From Pseudeuparius sepicola (lineage: Eukaryota > Arthropoda > Insecta > Coleoptera > Anthribidae), in the NCBI GenBank assembly GCA_963920635.1, contig OY987304.1, positions 29,078,365 to 29,142,364 on the forward strand: a DNA stretch of 64,000 nt, written 5' to 3'. The number at the start of each line of letters is the position of its first letter. The stretch's first letter is position 1. Shown in pieces: positions 1 through 7,993 of the stretch. Position numbers and translations under genes: made by a program. Below the pieces are notes generated by a model. That model ran no database searches and had not been told where the DNA came from. It worked only from the letters and a program-made list of their open reading frames with translations.

Positions 1-553
1 GAAGGAGAGCCTCCTCGGCGACCGCAGCCTTTTTATTTCGTGGGGTGGCACCACCTATTGGCGAGTGCGCCGGCTGCCCATTGGTCGGGCCGCGGCGACG
101 GATCGGGTTATCGTCCCCACTCTTCTGGCATCCAAAACGGCCGCCCAAGGCTATGTTGGCAGTTGGGGTTGTTGCACCCCGTACAGGTCTCGGGCGGTGG
201 TCTCTCCGGCTCGGGCATGTCCAATATACCCGGATTCTCAAAACGAACGTCGGTTCTAGCTGCAAGTTGAATCATTAACCCGGTTCTACCCCTTTTCGGT
301 ATCCCTCATCCCTCTTGGTAAAATAAGTAATTCATAACAAGCGGCGAAAAGCCGGAAAGTAATCAAAACCAGGATTTAATTAGCTGCAATTAAAATATCG
401 AATGTAGGCATCCTATGTAGAAAAAGAATCATCGGTGTGAATATAAAAACTACGGTGGTCGGCCGGCCACTAAAAATAGCGCGGCGAAAGAATCAAGTGT
501 GTGTAAAATAAAAATGAAAGCTGGAAACTAGTAACTTCGTTACAACATTATAA
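1..553. other. Left flank of the Polinton, no gene supported
   Basis: Positions 1-260 are much richer in G and C than the rest of the window. Short overlapping reading frames occur on the plus strand, but none resembles a known protein. Positions 260-553 return to AT-rich sequence. The GC-rich block may be the edge of another repeat whose remainder lies outside the window. Confidence 0.5.
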
Positions 554-559
554 ATCATT
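554..559. repeat. Target site duplication of the Polinton, left copy
   Basis: ATCATT directly precedes the terminal AGTAGGTATCATTTGC of the element. The same hexamer follows the opposite end at 28836-28841. Six-base duplications are the norm for Polinton integration. Confidence 0.9.
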
Positions 560-779
560 AGTAGGTATCATTTGCTGTTTCTGCGACACAAAAGTACATT
601 TTGAGCACCCCTGTACATGTTGGTTCATTGTTTTCAACCCTGTACCTACATAATTAATTCTGGTTTTGGAATGTGAGCGGTGCTGGTGTAAATGTCAAGG
701 TCTTAAATATTTGCAGGCACTTGTCTAGAAAAGGAATAAAATTAAAAATTGTTTTTTTCTGTTTACGTTTTATACTCTA

Positions 780-1149
780 CAGTGTGACCCATTTGTTTTG
801 GGGTCAGTCTGTAAAAAGTGTATCAATCGTGCGATTTGGCTGATTTTTTTTTTTAAATTGTAGAGCTCGATGAACTGCACATTTTGAACAAAAATTGCCT
901 GGTTCGCATAAAATCCAAAGCCTACTATGACCGTTTTTATGAGCAAAATTTTAAGAAACCATATTAGCGTTTTTTTTTTGAAAAAATCTGTGTGCGCCAA
1001 TGGATTGAGCACCCCTCGAAATGGGTATGTACAAAATTTCATCAAAATATTTCAAGTAATAACAATTTTGTAGAAAAATTAAAAATGCAGCCAAGGTACG
1101 TCTTTATTTTCAAAAATTCAAAGTTGGCCATGGAAAATAATTGAATTGT
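780..1149 (+). repeat. 5' TIR of the mariner-like element
   Basis: Inverted copy of 2347-2714, with differences mainly in homopolymer length. It covers nearly all sequence between the element end and the transposase start, so the promoter probably lies inside the TIR. Confidence 0.9.
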
Positions 1150-1226
1150 TTACTTTTATTAAGTGTCAAACTGTCTAAATTGAGTTCAGAAATTGTTTGT
1201 GCTCAATACAATTAATTATCATAATT

Positions 1227-2297
1227 ATGGAATATTTAAGCATAAGAGACAAAATAGAAATTGTTCGACTCGTGGGCGACAACGAGCGCTCGGCAGCAGA
1301 AGCTGCGGCCGAATTTAACAATAGACACCCAGGTAGATCAGTGAGTCGAAGTACTGTACAACGTATAAACAATATTTTTGATGAAACTGGATCGATTTCT
1401 AAAAATTTATTAAAAACTAGGCAAAATGGACGCCGTGGACTTGTTGAAAATAACAATCAAATTCTGCAATACTTTAGTGACAATCCTCGAAATAGTGTTC
1501 GAACGGCTAGTTTAGACCTTCATATACCCAGAGAGAGTATAAGGAGATGTTTGAGACAAAACAAAATAAAACCGTTTAAGCCAAAATTTTTGCACACCCT
1601 GGAACCAGGAGATGAGGAGAGAAGATTAGAATTTTGCTATTGGCTGCAAGGTGAATATCTCCATAATGGCAACTTTTTAAATGAAATTTTATTCACCGAC
1701 GAAGCCACGTTTACTACAAATGGTGTAGTATCAAGTCAAAACTGCCGTCACTGGTCAGCTGAAAATCCAGAGTTTATAATAAATGCAAGGAGACAATATT
1801 CACAAAAAATTAACGTTTGGTGTGGAATACTACGCGACAGAATAATTGGCCCATTTTTCTTTGAAGGGAATTTGAATGCGGCTGGCTTCTTGAATTTTCT
1901 AGAAATTGAATTTAGAAATGCTTTAGATGAGTTACCATTAAGATACCGTTTAAATTTAAAGTTACAGTTAGATGGCAGTCCTATTCATAATGCTCGTTTA
2001 ATCAGAAACTGGCTAGATAATAATTTTGAAAACTGTAGGATAGGGCGAAATAGTCCTTTCTGTGAGTGGCCACCGAGATCTCCGGACTTAACTCCTTTAC
2101 ATTTTTTTCTTTGGGGTACACTTAAGCAAAATGTTTCAAGACCCCATAATTTACAAGAACTGCAAGCTAGGATAAACCGTAGTTGTGAGGAAATTACTCC
2201 ACAGCAAATACGAAATGTAATTTTGAATGTACGCAAGAGGAACGACAAATGCATTGTAGAAAATGGAGGCTTGGTAGAAGTTACAAAAATTTTATAA
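1227..2297 (+). CDS. mariner-like DDD transposase, probably catalytically dead
   Basis: The open frame runs from ATG 1197; I prefer the methionine at 1227, which begins MEYLSIRDKIEIVRL, the usual start of the N-terminal helix-turn-helix of this group. Numbering from 1197, two DNA-binding helix-turn-helix regions occupy about residues 11-130. The catalytic part has D168 (ILFTDEATF) and D259 (QLDGSPIHN). At the third acidic position, in RSPDLTPLHFFLWG, residue 302 is histidine (codon CAT at 2100-2102). Relatives usually have PLDFFLWG, with aspartate 40-odd residues after the second D. The frame is otherwise intact over 356 residues. A single-base change therefore seems to have removed the third metal ligand, so the enzyme should not cut DNA although it could still bind TIRs. 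Confidence 0.88.
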   Translation: MEYLSIRDKIEIVRLVGDNERSAAEAAAEFNNRHPGRSVSRSTVQRINNIFDETGSISKNLLKTRQNGRRGLVENNNQILQYFSDNPRNSVRTASLDLHIPRESIRRCLRQNKIKPFKPKFLHTLEPGDEERRLEFCYWLQGEYLHNGNFLNEILFTDEATFTTNGVVSSQNCRHWSAENPEFIINARRQYSQKINVWCGILRDRIIGPFFFEGNLNAAGFLNFLEIEFRNALDELPLRYRLNLKLQLDGSPIHNARLIRNWLDNNFENCRIGRNSPFCEWPPRSPDLTPLHFFLWGTLKQNVSRPHNLQELQARINRSCEEITPQQIRNVILNVRKRNDKCIVENGGLVEVTKIL

Positions 2298-2346
2298 TTT
2301 TAATTGTTTTTATGTTTTGTGTTTATAAGCATAAGGTTGTATTATT

Positions 2347-2714
2347 ACAATTCAATTATTTTCCATGGCCAACTTTGAATTTTTGAAAATAAAGACGTAC
2401 CTTGGCTGCATTTTTAATTTTTCTACAAAATCGTTATTACTTGAAATATTTTGATGAAATTTTGTACATACCCATTTCGAGGGGTGCTCAATCCATTGGC
2501 GCACACAGATTTTTTCAAAAAAAAACGCTAATATGGTTTCTTAAAATTTTGCTCATAAAAACGGTCATAGTAGGCTTTGGATTTTATGCGAACCAGGCAA
2601 TTTTTGTTCAAAATGTGCAGTTCATCGAGCTCTACAATTTAAAAAAAAAATCAGCCAAATCGCACGATTGATACACTTTTTACAGACTGACCCCAAAACA
2701 AATGGGTCACACTG
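2347..2714 (-). repeat. 3' TIR of the mariner-like element
   Basis: Reverse complement of 780-1149. It begins about 50 bp after the transposase stop codon. Confidence 0.9.
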
Positions 2715-3036
2715 TAGATATAATATTTGGTTTTTTTTCGAGGCTAGCCCGGTCTGTGCCCTCAGTAGGTAAGATGTCACAGATTTTTTTGTTAAATTTG
2801 ATTACAGCATAACGAGCCGAGCGTCAAAGCGGATAAGTTGAATTTAAAAAAATACGTTTATTATTTTCTTTGCAGTATCTAAGCGAGAGCTAATTATTAT
2901 TCTGTTGGGTAACATTACCTTGTAGGTACTCATACGTATTAAAAACGTGACAATATATGGATCAAAAACAGTATTTAAACAGAAAATAATTTTATTATAC
3001 CTTCACAACAGCTTTTGTGCTTAATAATCACTTAAA

Positions 3037-3345
3037 ATGTTTGAATCATCTCAAGCACCTAAAAATCTAAATTATGCGGTTAGATATGTCCGAGATGACA
3101 GGCTAAAATATGGAATCTCAACAGTAATGACCGTTTTAGATGACCCTGAATTATCGGAAGACGACAGAAATTGGAACAATTATGTTTTACACGTATATAA
3201 ACATGGTTCTAAAATTTGTTCTGATTATCTTGATCAAAAATTGTCTATAGAAGAACTTCACAGCAATTTTTATTATGGAGAGTTAAATATATTTTTGAAG
3301 TATTTAAAGGAATTTTTATCTGGAGAAAAACCTCAACGTTTGTGA
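3037..3345 (+). CDS. Small Polinton protein of unknown function, TIR copy 1
   Basis: A 102-residue protein beginning MFESSQAPKNLNY. It is acidic in the middle, with no signal peptide, membrane segment or motif that I recognise. Reality is supported by a second copy on the minus strand at 26153-26461 encoding the same protein, and by an AATAAA signal about 25 bp after the stop. It lies inside the terminal inverted repeat and is read inward, away from the element end. Being in the TIR gives the element two copies. No function can be assigned. Confidence 0.7.
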   Translation: MFESSQAPKNLNYAVRYVRDDRLKYGISTVMTVLDDPELSEDDRNWNNYVLHVYKHGSKICSDYLDQKLSIEELHSNFYYGELNIFLKYLKEFLSGEKPQRL

Positions 3346-3477
3346 TTCTTGTTAGAACAGTTATTAAAAATAAAGTTTCAAAAGAAACATTGTTTATTTT
3401 TTATCACAGATATACCTATATGAGGCAAAAATGCATTCAAAAATTAACACATAGCGTTAGTTGGTGATTCCAACAAG

Positions 3478-3820
3478 ATGTGTGATAGTAAGATACTAAA
3501 ATTTTTCTGTTTGAATTTAAGTAATATGTGTTTTTCTAGGAAAATATAATTATTTCGTTATATCACTAATATCTGAACGAAAAGGATTATATTGTGCTCA
3601 TCCCAGCTACATTCAACAATGTACAACACATATTTTCGGGGAAGAGCGTGTTCGTCGATATGGTGAAGACACAATTTTACGACTGGAAGTTCCTATAGGC
3701 ACAACAAGAATTAAACAAGTTTTAGAACACCTTCCTGTAGATGTGCATCCAATGCGAATGGACTTAATGAACGGAATTAAGGATTTGTTTTTATCCCCAT
3801 ATAGTGTCTGTAATGATTGA
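3478..3820 (+). CDS. Small two-exon Polinton gene of unknown function, TIR copy 1
   Basis: Proposed coding exons are 3478-3487 (ATG TGT GAT A) and 3540-3820, joined over a 52-base intron with GTAAGA donor at 3488 and TTTTTCTAG acceptor ending at 3539. Joining keeps the frame and gives 291 bases, 96 residues plus TGA. An AATAAA follows at 3833-3838. The product contains GEERVRRYGEDTILRLEV and looks like a compact soluble protein; I do not recognise the family. The opposite strand is also open here (3613-3945), but its product is low-complexity and it lacks a splice or context argument. The mirrored copy is at 25678-26020. This gene would be missed by a simple ATG-to-stop search. Confidence 0.55.
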
Positions 3821-3901
3821 ATATACAGTGTAAATAAAGACTCTGTATTACTTGTAATAAAAATTCTTAGGAAATAAAAGACGATTTTTAAAAACAATTT
3901 A

Positions 3902-4384
3902 TTAGGGTAATAATTTAACAAGAAAAGAGTATAATAGAGATGCAAAGCTAATGCTGCATTTACAAATTGTTAAGTCGTGGTATTCACACTTAGCTAAACC
4001 TTTTTCTAATTTTGGGCAATTTGAAATATATTCTAGATTGACAATATCCGGTTGAATATCTGAAAAATTGTAGTCTGATAGACATTCCAAAATAAATTCC
4101 TTCTTGATTTGTCCTCTCACATAGATTCGATCCACATTTTTAATTTCTTCATATAAAATTGAATAGATGTTATCGTAGTCTTCAAATCCCGAATTGTAGT
4201 GTATCCCTAAGTGGTTGTTGTACAAATACTTAGCAGTCCTTTTGTTAGAAGCATCTAAAGTATGATGGCTAATTTTCGGTTTGAAGACCCAATGCTTCAT
4301 CGTTTTCCCATCGTAGATTGCCAATTCCTTAGCTTGAAATTTTGGTGTGGTATAACCCTGGATGTCAATTACTACAAATTTCAT
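3902..4384 (-). CDS. Polinton-associated protein, possible DEDD-nuclease-like fold
   Basis: 160 residues beginning MKFVVIDIQGYTTPKF. The N-terminal hydrophobic strand followed by D-I-Q-G resembles the first strand and acidic residue of RNase H/DEDD exonucleases, but I cannot see the full set of catalytic acids, so this is only a suggestion. Proteins with this start and the KELAIYDGKTMKHWVFKP-type segment are, as far as I recall, frequent in insect genomes beside Polinton genes. The stop overlaps an AATAAA, convergent with the plus-strand gene ending at 3820. A TATA box lies 53-62 bases upstream. The 3' 431 bases are inside the TIR, so a copy lacking the first residues is present at 25166-25596. 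Confidence 0.72.
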   Translation of the reverse strand: MKFVVIDIQGYTTPKFQAKELAIYDGKTMKHWVFKPKISHHTLDASNKRTAKYLYNNHLGIHYNSGFEDYDNIYSILYEEIKNVDRIYVRGQIKKEFILECLSDYNFSDIQPDIVNLEYISNCPKLEKGLAKCEYHDLTICKCSISFASLLYSFLVKLLP

Positions 4385-4436
4385 GTTGTTTTAGTACTAG
4401 TATAGATATATAAAATATCAATTTCTTACCTGAAAA

Positions 4437-4446
4437 CCTTTTTATA
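4437..4446 (-). promoter_or_regulatory. TATA box for the 160-residue gene
   Basis: TATAAAAAGG on the minus strand, about 55 bases before the ATG at 4384, with a spacing that suits a short 5' untranslated region. A GTAAG follows soon downstream, so a 5'-UTR intron is possible. Inferred from sequence only. Confidence 0.45.
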
Positions 4447-4450
4447 GCTT

Positions 4451-4903
4451 TCAAATTAGATTGTCGGTGTGGTGGTGGTATTTAGTAATGGTGGTGGCGG
4501 TTTTGATAACAAAGTCTTTCATAACTGAAAATAAAAAAAAATAATTATAGGTGTTTATAGAAATAATTTTCGGGAAACTTACATTAAAAAATGTTATATA
4601 TAACTGAAAATACAAGTTTTCTTGATGGACTCTGTTATTATATTCAAAAATTACAGAGTTAAACAAATATGTTTCCTCCTGTACTTCTAGATATGATTGT
4701 TCCATGTACAACCAATCATCTTCGTATTGAGGTTGTGCCTGATACTTTTGGTTAAGGTCGTTATATTTTTCTTCGTTATAAAAAATATCTAACAGGTCTC
4801 CAAGGTTATCGTCAAATTTTGATATTTTTCTTCTTTTTCTCTCAGTTACTTGTTCAAATGGATCACTATCAAACACCGGTTTATACATCATTGTTATATT
4901 CAA
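4451..4903 (-). CDS. Small acidic Polinton protein, unknown function
   Basis: 150 residues if read without splicing, beginning MNITMMYKPVFDSDPFEQ. It has a basic patch ERKRRK followed by an acidic, tyrosine-rich central part. A good GTAAGT donor and TTTCAG acceptor bracket about 55 bases near the 3' end. Splicing them out would end the protein almost at once after ...TFFN, giving roughly 115 residues, so the last part of the unspliced frame (hydrophobic, then histidine-rich) may not be translated. Its TATA box is 36 bases upstream of the ATG. I recognise no family. Confidence 0.5.
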   Translation of the reverse strand: MNITMMYKPVFDSDPFEQVTERKRRKISKFDDNLGDLLDIFYNEEKYNDLNQKYQAQPQYEDDWLYMEQSYLEVQEETYLFNSVIFEYNNRVHQENLYFQLYITFFNVSFPKIISINTYNYFFLFSVMKDFVIKTATTITKYHHHTDNLI

Positions 4904-4938
4904 ACAAAAACTTTGAAAACTATCTGTAATTAGGAGTG

Positions 4939-4946
4939 TATATATA
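4939..4946 (-). promoter_or_regulatory. TATA-like box upstream of the 4903 start
   Basis: TATATATA on the minus strand, 36 bases before the ATG, with GC-containing flanks. This would leave only a very short leader. Confidence 0.4.
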
Positions 4947-5188
4947 GTAACATTTAGTTATGTGAAAGGTTATAGAACCAACTTACCAAGCTGATGTAAT
5001 TGGCTGATGCAATTGAGAGGTATAGTTTCTTTAGACAAGACATACATTTTCGAAATACATTAGTTCTAAACAAAAACTTGTTATTCACATTGTGAAAGTA
5101 AGTATCTGCTGTTGTGGTTTAATATTCTGATGCAATTTACAGATCATAACATAATTTGTGTTTTTCATTAGATTTTATTAAACAAAAT

Positions 5189-5398
5189 TTAGTTACAAAT
5201 TTCATTTTTTAGCCAATTCATTCTTATAAGATTCAATAAATGATGAGGTAAAAAGCTCAATTTATCAATATCTTCAAATTTTACAATAGACCTAGCAATG
5301 GAATTGGCCGCCTGATATGAAAGCGTTGCAGGCGACCAAGTTTGAAGCTCGAAATTATACTCTGGCGTACACGGGCCTCCTATTTCTTCTTTTTCGAC
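5189..5398 (-). CDS. Open exon-like frame directly after the PolB stop codon
   Basis: Reading the PolB frame through its TAG at 5399-5401, 69 further codons stay open and end in TAA at 5189-5191, followed by AATAAA. The product starts VEKEEIGGPCTPEYNF and includes SYQAANSIARSIVKFEDIDK, with normal protein composition. No ATG lies near its start. The preceding TTCTTTTTAG is a good 3' splice site, so this may be the last exon of another gene whose first exon I could not locate. Readthrough of PolB is a less likely alternative. I do not recognise the family. Confidence 0.45.
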   Translation of the reverse strand, partial: VEKEEIGGPCTPEYNFELQTWSPATLSYQAANSIARSIVKFEDIDKLSFLPHHLLNLIRMNWLKNEICN

Positions 5399-7806
5399 CT
5401 AAAAAGAATTGTTATAACCCCAAGGCAATGTATCTGTAGTTAAATAATTAAGAACTCTTTTATCGTCATATGGAGTCAACGCAACTTTTTTCTGATTAAT
5501 AGTGAAAACTTCATGTCTTTTCGACAGGATGATATTTTGATTGGTATTAAGAATTTCTTGGTTAGTGAGACAGTTGACATAATCATCGAAAGTTATAGAT
5601 TTTAAACCCGATTTAGTTATTCCTTTTGCTTTTTTAATCACTCCTAGATTGGCAAGAAAATGCTCAATTTGATCATTATTTAAACCTTTGTCCTCAAGTT
5701 CTTTTCTTTTTTCTTCATAATTAACAGTTGAAAGTATTTTTAAAGAGTACATTTTAGATCTTAACCCAACAAAATGTGTCATGATATTTCCCGCATTCTC
5801 ATCTTTCATAAGCCCCAAAACTTTTGCATTAACCTGTGGAATATTATAAATATTATTGGGTGCGTAGTCTGACGTATCAAATTTTTCTATGTCATTTCTA
5901 ATATGTTCATAAATATCGTCAACAAAAAACTGGTAAATTAAGCTGTCTGTATCAGTATACAACAGTTTTGCATTTGGACCAAACTTATTTTTTATATAGT
6001 TATAATGAAAGTCATAGACGTAGACTTTTGAAATTTCCAATATGCTCATTCCTACAAAAATAGCTTTGTTAAATTTAATTTTCAAACGTTTCATTTCAAT
6101 AATAACCATATCATTGTCATAAATTTCACAACTGTGAAAGTTTGGTTGGGAAATGTAGTACCGAGCCCCAAATCGTCCTGACCATTTATTAACTAGTTTA
6201 ATGTCTCTATATTTTCTTACAGTCTCAATTGTTTTCCCATATACCGAATTAATCATGAGTTTATAGAAGTTTTTTTCAAAGGTATTTTTACTTTTTTTTA
6301 CGAAGTTCTATATTTAAATGTATGTATTTTCGTAAAAAAGTTGATTGTCGAAATTTTAAACATCTATGATTTTTTTCTATTTTTAAACTTAATTGAATGC
6401 TTTGTTTTAGAGTTTTCCAATGAATTATATATTTTTGTTTCTTAAAAAATGTTGTTAACAACTTAGGTATTTTCGAGTGCGAACCAGGCGGAATAAGCTT
6501 TTCAGGAAGTAGGGGTAGATCTCGATGAATTTGAAAAAGATCTGGGGGGTAGGAGATATCTGCTTCAATGATATAACCAAAATCACTGTCATCTGTGACA
6601 TCTAAAATATTTTCCTTATAAATATTTTCAGGTTCTATCCAACAAAATTCACCAACCGGTAAAGAATTTGTCATTGCTGTGCCGTAAAGGTTGTTCACAT
6701 CGAAGTACATTAAGTAAGATACTGGTTTGCTTGGATTAAATTTGTCACCCAAATATTTATTATTAGCTTCAGCGTATCTATTAGAACACTGTGAAACCCC
6801 ACCGCGGATTGCTTTTTCGATAAACATAATCATATCAAAATCTGTCAAAAGTTCTAATTTGACTTCTGTGGTTTTAAGCATTGAATCGTATGCCAATCCA
6901 GGAGCGGTATAATAATGTAAACAGTCCAAATTATATGTTTTCAAACAAGTGAAACGAAAGTTTTCAAAAATGTCCGCTAGTAATAAAATATCTATTTTTA
7001 AGTACAACTCCGTATATTCTCTCAAAGTTTGAATTTTAAAAACATTCCACACTTGACAAGCGTGTGCGTAATCTTGGTGTGAAATGTGTTCTTTAGAAAG
7101 TTGGTTGTAAAAAGAATCTTTGGGTGGTAATTTTTCTTCTTGTAATTTTTCTCAGAAATTCATATAATTATAAGGAAAACACCCTTACGACTAACAAGTT
7201 GAAACTCTTGATCTTTTGGGAAATAACTACGTATAATTACCTTTTGTTCATCCTTCAAATATGAGGACAAGGTATCAAGACTATTTGACATAAAACGAAA
7301 AGAATCTATAAATCGGAAACTAATGTTGGTGTTATCAATGTATTTTGTAAACGAAATAAATTTTTCCTTGTTTAAAGGTAAAACATTTATTTTTCCAGGA
7401 ATTTCGGTATTTAAAGCTCGAATAATGAAATGACTGTCATATCCTGACAGATTGTGAAATATAACAGAATTACGTGTGTAGTTACAAAATTTAAATTGCA
7501 ATTTTGGTGTGATGCCCCTCGGTACAAACCAGTCATATGATTGTGGTCTTTTACTTTCACATCATCTGTTTCAAAAGGTTTCATACAAATATGACAAGTG
7601 TCAGAAAACAAAAAATTATTTTCTTGTTCTTTAGTTAAAGATTTCATTGGAAGAGGGTTCTTGTAGATATGGTCGACTTGTTTGGCAATATTTTCAAGTT
7701 CTTTTACGAACCAGTTTGCGCAATTCTTCCCTGTATAAGAACAAAATTTTGATAATTTATTATCATAACAACATTTAAGGAAATATCCTATACTGAATAA
7801 TTCATG
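5399..7806 (-). pseudogene. Protein-primed DNA polymerase B, C-terminal two thirds, broken
   Basis: Polinton PolB copies the element using a terminal protein as primer. In order this part holds: a Cys-His cluster (DTCHICMKPF then DHNHMTG, 7540-7610); exonuclease motif II ([11 protein letters not shown]) near 7440; exonuclease motif III ([16 protein letters not shown]) near 7000; polymerase motif A ([11 protein letters not shown]) near 6690; motif B (INSVYGKT) near 6245; and motif C (YTDTDSLIY) near 5960. It ends [10 protein letters not shown], like other PolB C-termini. It is not one frame. There are frame breaks near 7490, near 7175 and in the T8 run at 6292-6299, and an in-frame stop at 7152-7154. 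The LTR element at 7807-13524 separates it from its N-terminus. Core catalytic residues are retained, so decay seems recent. Confidence 0.93.
7803..7806. repeat. 4-bp target duplication (CATG) of the errantivirus-like element
   Basis: CATG occurs here and again at 13525-13528, immediately outside the two LTRs. PolB codons on both sides are in register across a single CATG, confirming a clean insertion. Confidence 0.92.
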
Positions 7807-7993
7807 AGTTAATGGTCGGGAGCGTAACGCGGTCTTTTTTAAAAAATTATTTATTGAACATAAAGTTACAATACAAAGTATAGAATAAGAATGAGGTATA
7901 CAATATAGCAAAGTCCCGTTTTTATAGGGGACGCTTCGGCGGTGTCTTCTTGTGCAGCGTCAGCGCTTCTTCGGGATCGGTGGTGACATAATT
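7807..7993 (-). repeat. 3' LTR of the errantivirus-like element
   Basis: 187 bp, identical to 13338-13524. In sense orientation it contains TATAAAAA (7919-7926) and AATAAA (7850-7855), giving U3-R-U5 order. The env frame ends inside it. Confidence 0.95.

Larger units (their letters stand above)
780..2714 (+). mobile_element. mariner/Tc1-superfamily element in the left Polinton TIR
   Basis: The element starts CAGTGTGACCCATTTG and ends with the reverse complement of that sequence, flanked by TA at 778-779 and 2715-2716. The uninterrupted target is visible in the right Polinton TIR near 28617, where a single TA occurs. Its TIRs are unusually long, 780-1149 and 2347-2714, about 370 bp and nearly perfect. 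It carries one long transposase reading frame. Because the other Polinton TIR lacks it, it arrived after the two arms were last homogenised. Confidence 0.95.
560..4332 (+). repeat. Left terminal inverted repeat of the Polinton (interrupted)
   Basis: This arm matches 25166-28835 in reverse complement. Positions 3037 to 4332 pair with 26461 to 25166 with a constant coordinate sum of 29498, so there is no net indel over about 1.3 kb and very few substitutions. Without the mariner-like insertion the arm is about 1.84 kb, long for a Polinton. It contains two complete small genes and the 3' part of a third. Near identity of both arms suggests gene conversion or recent replication. Confidence 0.93.

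Noticed and set aside
40..278. Overlapping frames in the GC-rich left edge
   Set aside because: Several frames are open at once because of base composition; none resembles a protein.
770..1045. Frames inside the mariner-like TIRs (770-1045 minus, 2402-2671 plus)
   Set aside because: They are mirror images of each other because the TIRs are inverted copies, and the peptides look like translated repeat.
3613..3945. 110-codon minus-strand frame (and its mirror at 25553-25885)
   Set aside because: It is antisense to the spliced plus-strand gene at 3478-3820 and overlaps the end of the 160-residue gene. Its product is low-complexity, with no motif; duplication merely reflects the TIR.
5399..5401. 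PolB readthrough to make a longer polymerase
   Set aside because: The sequence before the TAG already matches the usual PolB C-terminus (LPWG), so a separate exon is the better explanation.
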